DNA of 64,000 nucleotides. Origin: Candidatus Eisenbacteria bacterium (GTDB lineage Bacteria > Eisenbacteria > RBG-16-71-46). This document shows, in pieces, positions 18,611 through 26,981 of this stretch (position 1 is the stretch's first letter; the number at the start of each line of letters is the position of its first letter). The DNA is taken from NCBI GenBank assembly GCA_020847735.1, contig JADLBL010000020.1:257632-321631 (forward strand), read 5' to 3'. Made by a program: the position numbers and the translations under genes. Below the pieces are notes generated by a model. The model made no database searches. It worked only from the letters and a program-made list of their open reading frames with translations, and had not been told where the DNA came from.

Positions 18611-18745
18611 TGCCCGCGTGAAGCTGTAGTCGTAGCCGGCGTCTGTGCGCCCTTGCGGTCCCCCCTTCCGCGCAGACCACTGGCGGCATGGCTGCCCCGG
18701 TGACTCCCGATTCGACAGCCTGAATGACACCAAGGAGATACGCCG

Positions 18746-19507
18746 ATGAGGCAGTCCCGTTCCCTCATCGTCGCGGCGCTCGCATGCCTGACGACGATGA
18801 CGGCGAGTCTCGCACTCGCTTCCAGTCCCGTTCCGGTGCCTTTCGGCGCCAGCTGGGACCCGCCGGCCCACTCGCTCCAGAACATCGTGGACGCCTACCT
18901 CGGAACCGCCGGGGCCATCAACGTCCAGACGGACTACATCGGAGCGCACGCGGGCGACCCCGACCCGTGGTTCTGGATCGGAAGCGGATTCCCGGCCCTC
19001 CTGGTCTCCGAGGTCGCCGGCAACGCCAACGTCAACACGCTCGGCTGGTACGCGGAGACGGGTTCCGTCCCGGTGATCGACGGCGTCGGCGACGGCGTCG
19101 TGTTCTCGGGTTCGCAGGGCGCGGGTTCGAGCACGGTGGTCGTCATGCCGGGCAGCACGATCCGCTTCGGCTTCTACCTCGATCCCGCTCCGGAGAGCCC
19201 CGCGTCGCACCAGCGCTTCTTCACGAACCGGTTCCTGAACGACCTCGGGCCGCAGGGCGCGGGTGCCGTGCATGCGCCGTTCGACGGCGACGTGCAGGCG
19301 ATCGTGTTCGACGTGTCACGCTGGAAGGGCCCCGATACCTGGCTCGTCTGCTTCGAGGATCTCGACGCCGGCAATCCGATCACGCCCTGCTGCACCGGCA
19401 CCGACGACGACTACAACGACATGGTCTTCCAGGTCTCGGCGCTCGGCGCGACTCCCGTGCGGGCGCTTTCCTTCGGCGAGCTGAAGCTTCGATTCGGCGG
19501 CCGGTGA
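18746..19507 (+). CDS. Secreted DUF4114-like protein
   Basis: 253 aa. A signal peptide (about residues 1-25, ending LALA) is followed by a secreted domain. Near the end, FEDLDAGNPITPCCTGTDDDYNDMVFQV matches the acidic DxDYNDmVF core of DUF4114, a domain of secreted or surface proteins often thought to bind calcium. No PEP-CTERM tail or transmembrane sorting segment follows; the protein ends LRFGGR. The start is backed by AAGGAG. It is monocistronic and its function is unknown. Confidence 0.72.
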   Translation: MRQSRSLIVAALACLTTMTASLALASSPVPVPFGASWDPPAHSLQNIVDAYLGTAGAINVQTDYIGAHAGDPDPWFWIGSGFPALLVSEVAGNANVNTLGWYAETGSVPVIDGVGDGVVFSGSQGAGSSTVVVMPGSTIRFGFYLDPAPESPASHQRFFTNRFLNDLGPQGAGAVHAPFDGDVQAIVFDVSRWKGPDTWLVCFEDLDAGNPITPCCTGTDDDYNDMVFQVSALGATPVRALSFGELKLRFGGR

Positions 19508-19553
19508 CGGTTCCCGGGGCGGCCGGCCCGCGTGGCGGTCGGCCGCGATCCGG

Positions 19554-19582
19554 TTGACGGGCGGACAGCGCGCACCCATCTT
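19554..19582 (+). promoter_or_regulatory. Promoter of the metallo-hydrolase gene, probably leaderless
   Basis: TTGACG at 19554-19559, a 17-base spacer and CATCTT at 19577-19582. The ATG at 19589 is only six bases after the -10 box and has no Shine-Dalgarno sequence. Confidence 0.6.
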
Positions 19583-19588
19583 GCCGGC

Positions 19589-20458
19589 ATGCCGACGCTT
19601 CAGCTGGGCGAATGGACGGTGCACACGATCGAGAGCGGCTTCCTGTGGCTGGACGGCGGCTCCATGTTCGGTTCCGTGCCCAAGCCGCTGTGGAGCCGCA
19701 CGAACCCGGCCGACGAGCGCAATCGCATCCGGCTCGCGATGCGCTGCCTGCTGATGATCGGGCATGGCCGCCGCGTGCTGGTGGACGTCGGTCTCGGCGA
19801 CAAGTTCGACGCGAAGCTTCGCGACATCTACCGCGTCGAGCCCGGGCCCCGGCTCGAGGACTCGCTCGCCGCGGTGGGGGTTGCGCCCGCGGAGGTCACG
19901 GACGTCGTGCTCACGCACCTGCACTTCGATCACGCCGGCGGCGCGACGGCCCGGACGGACGGCCGGCTCGTGCCGCGCCTCCCGAACGCCCGCTGGTACG
20001 TGCAGCGACGCAACTGGGAGAACGCGCACGACCCGAACCCGCGGGAGCGTGCCTCGTACCTGCCGGAGAACTTCGATCCGCTCGAGGAGTCCGGCGTGCT
20101 CGAACTGTGGGAGGGCGCCGTCCAACCCTGGCCGGGCGTCGAGATGATCCCCGCCGAAGGCCACACGCGCGGCCAGCAACTGGTTCGTGTCGAAGGGGGC
20201 GGGCAGGTCGTCTACTTCGTCGCCGACCTCATTCCGACCGCCGCGCATGTCCGCATTCCCTTCGTCATGGGCTACGACGTGGCGGCGATCGAGACGATGA
20301 CCGAGAAGCGGGAGCTGCTCGCCCGCGCCTCGGCGGAGCATACGTGGATCGTGCTCGAGCACGATCCGGACGTGGCGCTGGGCCGCCCGATCGCCGACGG
20401 CGCCGACTTCACGTGGGAAGAGCGCGTGTCCGCGGCCGCTTCCGCCACCGCCGGCTGA
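19589..20458 (+). CDS. MBL-fold metallo-hydrolase
   Basis: 289 aa. The dinuclear metal motif H110-L-H112-F-D114-H115 is intact, followed by HTRGQ and, near the C-terminus, EHDPD, where the family carries its later ligands. The overall layout (VDVGLGDKF, then HLHFDHAGG) is that of the AttM/quorum-quenching-lactonase-like and methyl-parathion-hydrolase-like groups. The true substrate cannot be told from sequence. The ATG at 19589 is preferred over an upstream in-frame ATG because of the promoter position. DedA follows 25 bases later and may be co-transcribed. Confidence 0.82.
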   Translation: MPTLQLGEWTVHTIESGFLWLDGGSMFGSVPKPLWSRTNPADERNRIRLAMRCLLMIGHGRRVLVDVGLGDKFDAKLRDIYRVEPGPRLEDSLAAVGVAPAEVTDVVLTHLHFDHAGGATARTDGRLVPRLPNARWYVQRRNWENAHDPNPRERASYLPENFDPLEESGVLELWEGAVQPWPGVEMIPAEGHTRGQQLVRVEGGGQVVYFVADLIPTAAHVRIPFVMGYDVAAIETMTEKRELLARASAEHTWIVLEHDPDVALGRPIADGADFTWEERVSAAASATAG

Positions 20459-20483
20459 GCGCCGGCCACCCGAACGGAGCGTC

Positions 20484-21137
20484 ATGTTCCACCAGCTGTT
20501 CGCCCTGTGGATGAAGCTGTCGCTCGACTGGGGCTACCTGGGCGTCTTCCTGCTCATGGCGATCGAGTCCACGGTCTTTCCGCTGCCCAGCGAACTGGTC
20601 GTCCCGCCCGCCGCGTACTGGGCGCAGCAGGGGCACCTGTCCTTCTGGGGTGTCGTCGCCGCCTCGACACTGGGTTCGTGGTTCGGGGCGACGCTCTCCT
20701 ACGGCTTCGCCGCCTGGCTCGGCCGTCCCGCGATTCTCAGATATGGCCGCTACTTCTTCGTGCCGGAGAAGAAGTGGCTACTCGCCGAGAGCTGGATTCT
20801 GCGCTACTCGGCGGCGGGGGTTTTCTTCGCGCGATTGCTGCCGGTGGTGCGCCACCTGGTTTCCCTTCCCGCCGGGGCGGCGAGGATGAACTTCAGGATC
20901 TTCTCGCTGATGACGCTGGCCGGATCGTTCGTCTGGTCCGTCGTCCTCGCCTGGTTCGGCGCGCGCGTCCTCGGCGGCGAACCCCGGCTGCTCAACGAGC
21001 CCGACGCGCTGATGCACGTGCTCAAGGCGAAGCTGCTGTGGTTCGTGGGCGCGGCCGCGCTGCTGCTGGTCCTGTACGTCGTCGTGGATCTCCTGGGACG
21101 GCGCATGAAGGAGAAGGGAACCGCGCCCGAAGCGTGA
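20484..21137 (+). CDS. DedA-family membrane protein
   Basis: 217 aa, with about five helices including two re-entrant segments. The DedA signature appears as ESTVFPLPSELVVPPAAY near the N-terminus and FARLLPVVRHLVSLPAGAARM in the middle, including the conserved G/PxPsE and FxRxxPxxR-type residues. DedA proteins are inner-membrane transporters or flippases of undecaprenyl phosphate or other lipids in characterised cases. That would suit the polysaccharide-making character of this genome, but the gene is not near that locus. Confidence 0.88.
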   Translation: MFHQLFALWMKLSLDWGYLGVFLLMAIESTVFPLPSELVVPPAAYWAQQGHLSFWGVVAASTLGSWFGATLSYGFAAWLGRPAILRYGRYFFVPEKKWLLAESWILRYSAAGVFFARLLPVVRHLVSLPAGAARMNFRIFSLMTLAGSFVWSVVLAWFGARVLGGEPRLLNEPDALMHVLKAKLLWFVGAAALLLVLYVVVDLLGRRMKEKGTAPEA

Positions 21138-21144
21138 TCGGGCT

Positions 21145-21173
21145 GCGCGGCGGCGCCCGCCGGCGCGCCGCGC
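21145..21173 (+). other. GC hairpin after DedA
   Basis: GCGCGGCG (21145-21152) pairs with CGCCGCGC (21166-21173), eight bases after the DedA stop. There is no T tract, so termination is uncertain. Confidence 0.35.
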
Positions 21174-21190
21174 TTCGATCCGGCGGGCGG

Positions 21191-21220
21191 TTGCTTCGGG
21201 CGCCGCGGATGACCTAACGT
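21191..21220 (+). promoter_or_regulatory. Promoter of the ABC ATPase gene
   Basis: TTGCTT at 21191-21196, an 18-base spacer and TAACGT at 21215-21220, giving a leader of about 37 bases. Confidence 0.5.
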
Positions 21221-21263
21221 CGGTCGCGTCCACGCCTCGCCGGCCTCCACCCGGATACTCCCC

Positions 21264-22391
21264 ATGCCCTCCGTCGAACTGCGCAAGCTCGGCAAGACCT
21301 ACGGCCGCGGCCAGAAGGCCGTGGAGGGCGTGGACCTGCTGATCCACGACGGCGAGTTCCTGGTGCTCGTGGGGCCGTCGGGTTGCGGGAAGTCCACGGT
21401 GCTGCGCATGGTCGCCGGGCTCGAGGACGTCTCGGAAGGGCAGGTTCGGATCGGCGACCGGGTGGTGAACGACGTCGCGCCCAAGGATCGGGACGTGGCC
21501 ATGGTGTTTCAGAACTACGCGCTCTACCCGCACATGAGCGTGTTCGACAACATGGCGTTCGGGCTCCGCCGGCGGCGGATGGCGGAGGCCGAGGTTCGCA
21601 GCAAGGTCGAGGAAACGGCCGAGGTGCTCGGGCTCTCGGGCTACCTGCGGCGTCGGCCGCGCGAACTGTCGGGCGGCGAGCGCCAGCGGGTCGCACTCGG
21701 CCGCGCGATGGTGCGCAAACCGCAGGTCTTCCTGTTCGACGAGCCGCTCTCGAACCTCGACGCCAAGCTGCGAGTGCAGATGCGCGCCGAGATCAAGCGC
21801 CTGCACCAGCGTGTCGGCGCGACGATGATCTACGTGACGCACGACCAGGTCGAGGCCATGACGCTGGGCGACCGGATCGCGGTCATGAGCAAGGGCCACC
21901 TCATGCAGTGCGCGGATCCGTTCACGCTTTACACCGCCCCCGCGAACCAGTTCGTCGCCGGCTTCATCGGCAGCCCGCCCATCAACTTCATCGGCGCCAC
22001 GGTCGCGGCCGACGGTTCGTCGCTCGATGCGGGCGGCGTGCGGATCGCGCTGGAAGGCCCGTCGCGCGCGGCGGTCGGCGGCCTGCACGGCCGCGCGATC
22101 ACGATCGGCATCCGCCCCGAGGATCTGCACCTCGAGCCCCGTCCCGATGCGGCGGCGATTCCCGCGACGGCCGAGGTGCGCGAGCCGCTGGGCAACGAGA
22201 CCCTCGTGCACTGGACCTCGCCCGCGGGCGGCCTGGTCTCGCGTGTTCCCGGACAGTCGGCTCCGGCGGTGGGCGAACGGGCCACCCTGTACTGCCCGCT
22301 GGCCAGGATCCACCTGTTCGATCCGGCCACCGAGGCCTCACGGACCGGCGCTTCGCCGGCGGCCCCGGCGGCAGCCGCGAACGCGCCGTAG
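21264..22391 (+). CDS. ABC transporter ATP-binding protein, sugar/MalK-UgpC type
   Basis: 375 aa. Walker A GPSGCGKST at 37-45, Q-loop VFQNYALYPHM, signature LSGGERQ at 135-141, Walker B ending FDEP at 158-161, and H-loop His193 are all present. The C-terminal 130 residues form the TOBE/regulatory domain typical of MalK, UgpC and MsmK, with GIRPEDLHL. It would power an importer of sugars or glycerol-3-phosphate. No permease or binding-protein gene is next to it, so it is an orphan ATPase that may serve several importers, as MsmK does. Confidence 0.9.
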   Translation: MPSVELRKLGKTYGRGQKAVEGVDLLIHDGEFLVLVGPSGCGKSTVLRMVAGLEDVSEGQVRIGDRVVNDVAPKDRDVAMVFQNYALYPHMSVFDNMAFGLRRRRMAEAEVRSKVEETAEVLGLSGYLRRRPRELSGGERQRVALGRAMVRKPQVFLFDEPLSNLDAKLRVQMRAEIKRLHQRVGATMIYVTHDQVEAMTLGDRIAVMSKGHLMQCADPFTLYTAPANQFVAGFIGSPPINFIGATVAADGSSLDAGGVRIALEGPSRAAVGGLHGRAITIGIRPEDLHLEPRPDAAAIPATAEVREPLGNETLVHWTSPAGGLVSRVPGQSAPAVGERATLYCPLARIHLFDPATEASRTGASPAAPAAAANAP

Positions 22392-22552
22392 CGAGCGACG
22401 GCGCGCGCGCACGCTCGCCGGCATCGTCGGCGGGTATTCTCGATCGCCGCCGGGCGCGACTTCGCCCGCGCGTTCGGCGCGCGGCACGCCGCGAAGTCCG
22501 TCGCGAGCCCGGCGTCCGTCCGTTTCGCCGGCCGCTCGGAGCCTTCCGGCGC

Positions 22553-23449
22553 TCAGGCTCCGCGGCGTGCGAGCAGGCGCGCGAGCACGGGCCCGCCTTC
22601 GGGCTCGACCTCCTCGTAGTGCTCGACCTCGAGCCGGGGGAACGCCGAGCGCAGTTCGTCGGGCTGCAACAGGAATCGCGGACTCTTCGGCCTCCCGTAG
22701 CGCTCCTGCCCGGTGCGAAACGTCTCGTAGACCAGCGTGCCGCCGGGTGCGAGCGCGCGCTCGATCCATGGAAAGAGCGGCCGGTGCAGGAAGCGCACGA
22801 CCACGATCACGTTCCAGGGCCCGCCCTCCGCCGGTGGGGCGAGGCTTTCGAGCTCGACCTCGCGCGTCGCGAGCGCGACGCCCTCGACCGACGCCAGCGC
22901 GCCCGCGCGCCCGAGGGCGACCGGGTCGTGGTCCCAGGCCTCGCTGCGCCAGCCGTGCAGCGCGAGCCAGACCGCGTCGCGGCCGGAACCCGCGGCAAGG
23001 TCCAGCGCCCGGCCTTTCGCGAGGCGCGGGAGCGACCGCTCGAGAAACGGAGAGGGCCGCCACAGGCGCGCGGCGGGCCCGCGATCGGCGTGGCCGCCGG
23101 GCAACGATGCAAGCGGCGTGTCGAGCCAGCGAACGCGTTGATAGCCGAGCAGCGCGAGCGTGGTGGCCGCCCGCCGCGCCTCGGCCGGCTCGTCGTGCAC
23201 CACGAGCACGGACGCGGTGCGCGGGGGGAGCTCGGCCCTGCGAAGTCGGAACTCGTCATGCGAAATCCGGCCGGCGCCCGCCAGGTGTCCGCGTGCGAAC
23301 GCCAACGGCTCGCGTCCGTCGAGCACGAGCGAGCCCGCCAGCAACCCGCCGGCCTCCTCCGGCGAGGCCGCGATCGCGCGGCCGGGGGGCGGTCCGGCAT
23401 TGAATGGTGCGTTCGCCTTCCGGGCAGTCCCGTCGTCCGGGCGGTTCAT
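22553..23449 (-). CDS. Rhodanese-homology and SAM-dependent methyltransferase fusion
   Basis: 298 aa from the ATG at 23449. Residues about 25-120 resemble a rhodanese domain (VLDGREPLAFARGHLAGA, then VLVVHDEP and LALLGYQRVRWL). The active-site loop has HDEPAEAR where catalytic rhodaneses have Cys, so this domain is probably not a sulfurtransferase. Residues about 145-298 form a class I methyltransferase with motif I ALDLAAGSGRDA, similar to TehB-like enzymes. No Shine-Dalgarno sequence precedes this ATG. It overlaps the stop of a 23-codon ORF (ATGA), so coupled translation is likely. The substrate is unknown. Confidence 0.75.
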   Translation of the reverse strand: MNRPDDGTARKANAPFNAGPPPGRAIAASPEEAGGLLAGSLVLDGREPLAFARGHLAGAGRISHDEFRLRRAELPPRTASVLVVHDEPAEARRAATTLALLGYQRVRWLDTPLASLPGGHADRGPAARLWRPSPFLERSLPRLAKGRALDLAAGSGRDAVWLALHGWRSEAWDHDPVALGRAGALASVEGVALATREVELESLAPPAEGGPWNVIVVVRFLHRPLFPWIERALAPGGTLVYETFRTGQERYGRPKSPRFLLQPDELRSAFPRLEVEHYEEVEPEGGPVLARLLARRGA

Positions 23450-23517
23450 GACCGCAGCTGCGCCGGCCGGAGATCGGAGGAGCGGGCCGGGTCCACCGGC
23501 ACGAAGGGGCGGCTCAT
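23446..23517 (-). CDS. Possible 23-aa upstream ORF coupled to the methyltransferase
   Basis: ATG at 23517, stop at 23446-23448, encoding MSRPFVPVDPARSSDLRPAQ and three more residues (LRS). A GAGAGGAA ribosome binding site lies at the right distance, whereas the following gene has none. The stop overlaps the methyltransferase start as ATGA. It could be a leader peptide, a coupling device, or chance. Six of 23 residues are Pro or Asp, and no attenuation hairpin is evident. Confidence 0.35.
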   Translation of the reverse strand: MSRPFVPVDPARSSDLRPAQLRS

Positions 23518-23569
23518 GGGGCGTTCCTCTCGAGCGTTGGTTTCGTTGAGGGGATGGAGGCGAACCCGA

Positions 23570-23599
23570 TTGACCCCTGCGCGCGTCACGAACCATACT
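23570..23599 (+). promoter_or_regulatory. Promoter of the GWxTD-like gene
   Basis: TTGACC at 23570-23575, an 18-base spacer and CATACT at 23594-23599. The leader is about 49 bases. Confidence 0.6.
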
Positions 23600-23654
23600 T
23601 CGCGCCGCGACCCGGCGTCCTGAGCCGGCCGGCTGCGCCGGTCCTCCCGCGAGC

Positions 23655-25589
23655 ATGCACAGAGCCTACCCTGCCGTCGCCATCCTCGCCTTGTGCTTCC
23701 TCCCGCTCCTTGCCGGGCGGGCCGGCGCGGGCACGCCTCCCGGTGCGCGGGAGCGGCGCGAGGCGGAGGCGGCCCGCCTGGTGGAGAAGGCGGTCTTGCG
23801 CCTGCGCGCCGGCACGATCGACGCCCGCCGCAGCGCGCTCTCCAACCTCGAGCGCGCAGTCCAGCTCGCCCCGAGCCGGCCGGACTACGAGCTGCTGCTG
23901 GCCCGTGCCTACATGGCCGGCGGCTACCAGCGCCAGGCCCGCACGCACTTCACCCGGGTCACGGCGCTCGCGCCCGACGACGCCGAGGCGCGCTTCGGCC
24001 TCGCGCGCATGTGGAGGCGCGATTACCTCAAGTACCTCGACACCACCTCGCTGGTCCGCGCGATCGGGCACCTCGAGCAGGCCACGCGGCTGGACACGGC
24101 GAACGTCGCGGGCCGCGTGATGCTGGCGTCGCTTCGGACCGAGCACAGGGATTTTCCCGGCGCGCTCGCTGCGGCGGAGGACGCGCGTGCGCATGCGCCG
24201 CGGGCCCCGGAAGCGCTCGCGGCGCTGGGCACGGCACGCTGGCGCATGGGCGATGTCGAGGGCGCCGACAGCGCGTTTCGCGCGGCGCTTCCGCGGCTCC
24301 CCGAGAAGGTGCGGGAGCGCTTCGACGACATCGCGCCGCTCGTGACCGAGGCCGACACGGCCTACTACAACCACCTGTCCGCCGAGGACCGCTACGAGTA
24401 CGCCCGCCGGTTCTGGGCGGAGCAGGATCCCGACCTGGGCACGAGCGAGAACGAAGCGCGACTGGAGTACTGGTCCCGCGTGGCGCAGGCCTGGTCGTTG
24501 TGGTTCGACACCCGGCGGCAGGAATGGGACGAGCGCGGCGAGGTCTACGTGCGCTTCGGCCCACCCGAACGACAGGTCTACAACCCCGTGGGCATGACGC
24601 TGGACGCGCAGGCGGCGAGCACGTCACGGTTCCGTTTCCCGCTGAACGTGCTGCAGTGGCAGTATCCGTCGCTCGGCATGACGGTGAATCTCCTCGACCG
24701 GGTGCTCGCCGAGTATTACCTGCTCCAGCGTTACGCGGACCACCCGCCGGATCCGGTCCCGGATCCGGACTCGCTCGCCCGGCGCGACCTCGTCGCGACG
24801 CCGGGAGTCCGCGGGCTGTTCCCCACGCTGCCCCCGGGCGCGAAGCGCATTCCGCTCGCCGGGCAGGTGTCGCGCTTCGAAGGGGCGGGGCGGCCGCGAA
24901 TCGTCGCGACGCTCGAGGTGCCCGCCGGCCCCGCGGATTCCCTGGTCGCGGACTACGTCGTCATGGACAGCCTCGAGCACGTCGTCGCGCGTGGCGCGCG
25001 GACGCTTTCGCCGTCCGCCTGCGCCGCCGACCGCTTCCGCGTCGCCGACTTCGCGAGCGACCTGCCGCCGGGCGGATACCGTGTCGGCCTCTCGGTCCGT
25101 GGTCCGGGAGGGCGCGGCGCGCTTCGTCTGCCCGTCCGGTTGCCGGCGGCGGACTCGGCGCTCGCGCTCAGCGACCTCGTCGTCACCTGCGGAACGCCGG
25201 CGCCGCTCGAGGCCTCCGTGCGCCTGGCCGCGAATCCCGCCGCCCGTGTCGTCGGCGAGGATCCGTTGACCGCGTACTTCGAGATCTACCATCTCGCCAC
25301 CGGAGCCGATGGACAGGCGCGATTCGAGGTCGGCTGGACCGTGCGTTCGCAGGAGCGCGATTCGCGGGTCTGGCTCCAGCGCCTGCTCGCGCCCAGGCCG
25401 GCGCCGCCGACGATCGAGGCGACGCGGCGGGAGTCGAATACGGGCCCGCTGCGCCGGCAGTTCGTCAGCGTTCCGGTGCGTTCGCTTCCGCCGGGCCGCT
25501 ACCGGCTGGAGGTTTCCGTGCGGGACCTCTTGAGCGGCGCCGAGGCGGCGGGCGGGGTGTCGTTCGTGCGCGCGCCCGCCGCACCCTGA
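23655..25589 (+). CDS. Secreted TPR protein with a GWxTD-like domain
   Basis: 644 aa. A signal peptide (about residues 1-24) is followed by tetratricopeptide-type helices (about 25-220). Next comes a segment with RRFWAEQDPD, NEARLEYWSRVAQAW and ERGEVYVRFGPPE, which is the GWxTD domain pattern (FW..rDP, NE...eY..R, rG.vyi.yG.Pd). The name-giving residues read EWDERG here instead of GWxTDRG. The remaining 300 residues are beta-rich with Ser/Pro segments and resemble the C-terminal region of other GWxTD proteins. The family is common in FCB and related phyla and has no known function. It has its own promoter. Confidence 0.75.
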   Translation: MHRAYPAVAILALCFLPLLAGRAGAGTPPGARERREAEAARLVEKAVLRLRAGTIDARRSALSNLERAVQLAPSRPDYELLLARAYMAGGYQRQARTHFTRVTALAPDDAEARFGLARMWRRDYLKYLDTTSLVRAIGHLEQATRLDTANVAGRVMLASLRTEHRDFPGALAAAEDARAHAPRAPEALAALGTARWRMGDVEGADSAFRAALPRLPEKVRERFDDIAPLVTEADTAYYNHLSAEDRYEYARRFWAEQDPDLGTSENEARLEYWSRVAQAWSLWFDTRRQEWDERGEVYVRFGPPERQVYNPVGMTLDAQAASTSRFRFPLNVLQWQYPSLGMTVNLLDRVLAEYYLLQRYADHPPDPVPDPDSLARRDLVATPGVRGLFPTLPPGAKRIPLAGQVSRFEGAGRPRIVATLEVPAGPADSLVADYVVMDSLEHVVARGARTLSPSACAADRFRVADFASDLPPGGYRVGLSVRGPGGRGALRLPVRLPAADSALALSDLVVTCGTPAPLEASVRLAANPAARVVGEDPLTAYFEIYHLATGADGQARFEVGWTVRSQERDSRVWLQRLLAPRPAPPTIEATRRESNTGPLRRQFVSVPVRSLPPGRYRLEVSVRDLLSGAEAAGGVSFVRAPAAP

Positions 25590-25701
25590 ACGCGCCGGCG
25601 GACGCCCGGACGTGCGGCCCGATTTCGGGCTGCAGGCGCGGGCGGGGGCGACCGATAACGGCCGCGAACGACTCGCACCGACCCGTGAACGGAATCCCAC
25701 C

Positions 25702-26100
25702 ATGCCCCAGAACCCGCCGCGCATCCTGATCGTGGACGACGAGCCCGACCTGCGCTCGGTGCTCCGCTTCGGGCTCGAGGCCGAGCGCTTCGAGGTGATC
25801 GAGGCCGCCGACGGCGAGGAAGGCCTCAAGCTCGCCTGCGATCAGTTGCCGGACCTGATCGTGCTCGACCTGATGCTGCCCCGCATGGACGGCTACAAGG
25901 TCTGCCGCGCGCTCAAGTTCGACGACCGCTACCGGCACATTCCGGTCATCATCCTCAGCGCCCGCTCGGGTGAGACCGACCGCCGCCTCGCGCTGGACCT
26001 CGGGGCCGACGGGTACGTGACCAAGCCGTACGACATGAAGGACCTGGTGTCGCGCGTTCGCGAGCAGCTGCAGAACGCGCCGCGCACCGACGCCGCCTGA
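25702..26100 (+). CDS. Single-domain response regulator
   Basis: 132 aa from the ATG at 25702; the upstream in-frame extension is not protein-like. It is a CheY-type receiver only, with acidic residues D12/D13, phosphoacceptor D56 in VLDLMLP, Ser/Thr-type residue S86 and K108 in TKPYD. There is no output domain, so it must act through protein contacts or as a phosphate relay. No histidine kinase is adjacent; the PrsK kinase at 62388 is far away. Confidence 0.9.
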   Translation: MPQNPPRILIVDDEPDLRSVLRFGLEAERFEVIEAADGEEGLKLACDQLPDLIVLDLMLPRMDGYKVCRALKFDDRYRHIPVIILSARSGETDRRLALDLGADGYVTKPYDMKDLVSRVREQLQNAPRTDAA

Positions 26101-26109
26101 GGCGGCGTC
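26089..26109 (+). terminator. Hairpin spanning the response-regulator stop codon
   Basis: GACGCCGCC (26089-26097) pairs with GGCGGCGTC (26101-26109), a perfect 9-bp stem whose three-base loop is the TGA stop codon. No T tract follows. It may serve as a terminator between converging genes. Confidence 0.45.
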
Positions 26110-26132
26110 GGCCCGCCTCCGCTTGGCTTCCT

Positions 26133-26954
26133 TCAGAGTGCCGCGCGCACGTGCGCGTCCGGATGGCGCGCCAGCACCTCGAGCAGCCGCGGGTGCAGCT
26201 CCGGCCCGGCGGCGCACACCTGCCGGCCGTCGAGCCGGAACTCGCGTCCCGCGTAATCCGTGATCCGGCCGCCGGCCTCGCGCACGATGAGCGAGCCCGC
26301 GGCGACGTCCCACGGCGAGAGGTTTCCCTCCCAGAAGCCGTCGAAGCGGCCCATCGCGAGGTAGCACAGGTTGAGCGCCGCCGAGCCGTCGCGGCGGACG
26401 CCCTGCGCGCGCACCAGGAACTCGCCGAACAGCGGCAGGTGACGGTGCGGATATTCGCGAACGTCGTAGGGAAAGCCCGTGACCAGCAGCGCGTCCTCGA
26501 GGCGCGCGCAGCCGCTCACGCGGATCGGGCGGCCTCCGAGCGTCGCGCCTTCGCCGCGTGCGGCGGCGAACATCTCGTCGCGGACGGGATCGTAGACCGC
26601 GCCGGCGGTCATCACGCCCCCGACCTCGACTCCGACCGAGACGGCGAAGAACGGGTAGTTGTGCGCGAAGTTGGTGGTGCCGTCGAGCGGGTCGAGGATC
26701 CAGCGCACGTCCGCTCCGCCGGCGCCGGCGTGCGCGCCGGACTCCTCCGCCATCACCGCGTGTCCGGGGAAGGCCTCGGCGATGCGCTGCAGCAGACGTT
26801 CCTCCGAACGGCGGTCGTACTCGGTGACGAGATCCGTGCGTCCCTTGTGCTCGGGGACGTGCTCCATGCCGTAGCCGGCGAGCACGACGGCGCCGGCCTC
26901 GCGAGCGAAGCTCACGGCGGCTTCGCGCAGAATCGCGGCGGAGAGTTCGTTCAT
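26133..26954 (-). CDS. Inositol monophosphatase family phosphatase
   Basis: 273 aa. Metal-binding motifs are intact: EESG in the first, WILDPLDGTTNFAHNYP in the second, and SPWDVAAGSLIV near the C-terminus. These three form the Mg2+/Li+-sensitive active site of IMPase/SuhB/CysQ enzymes. It hydrolyses a small phosphorylated compound, most simply inositol-1-phosphate, but members also act on histidinol phosphate or 3'-phosphoadenosine phosphate. It lies 27 bases after the helicase gene on the same strand and is the last gene of a three-gene minus-strand operon. Confidence 0.88.
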   Translation of the reverse strand: MNELSAAILREAAVSFAREAGAVVLAGYGMEHVPEHKGRTDLVTEYDRRSEERLLQRIAEAFPGHAVMAEESGAHAGAGGADVRWILDPLDGTTNFAHNYPFFAVSVGVEVGGVMTAGAVYDPVRDEMFAAARGEGATLGGRPIRVSGCARLEDALLVTGFPYDVREYPHRHLPLFGEFLVRAQGVRRDGSAALNLCYLAMGRFDGFWEGNLSPWDVAAGSLIVREAGGRITDYAGREFRLDGRQVCAAGPELHPRLLEVLARHPDAHVRAAL

Positions 26955-26981
26955 GCGTGGGCGGGTCCCGGCACGCGGCCC

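Noticed and set aside
24624-25829. Minus-strand open frame running past the GWxTD-like gene into the intergenic region
   Set aside because: No domain, composition of a shadow frame, and it covers a clear plus-strand promoter and gene.
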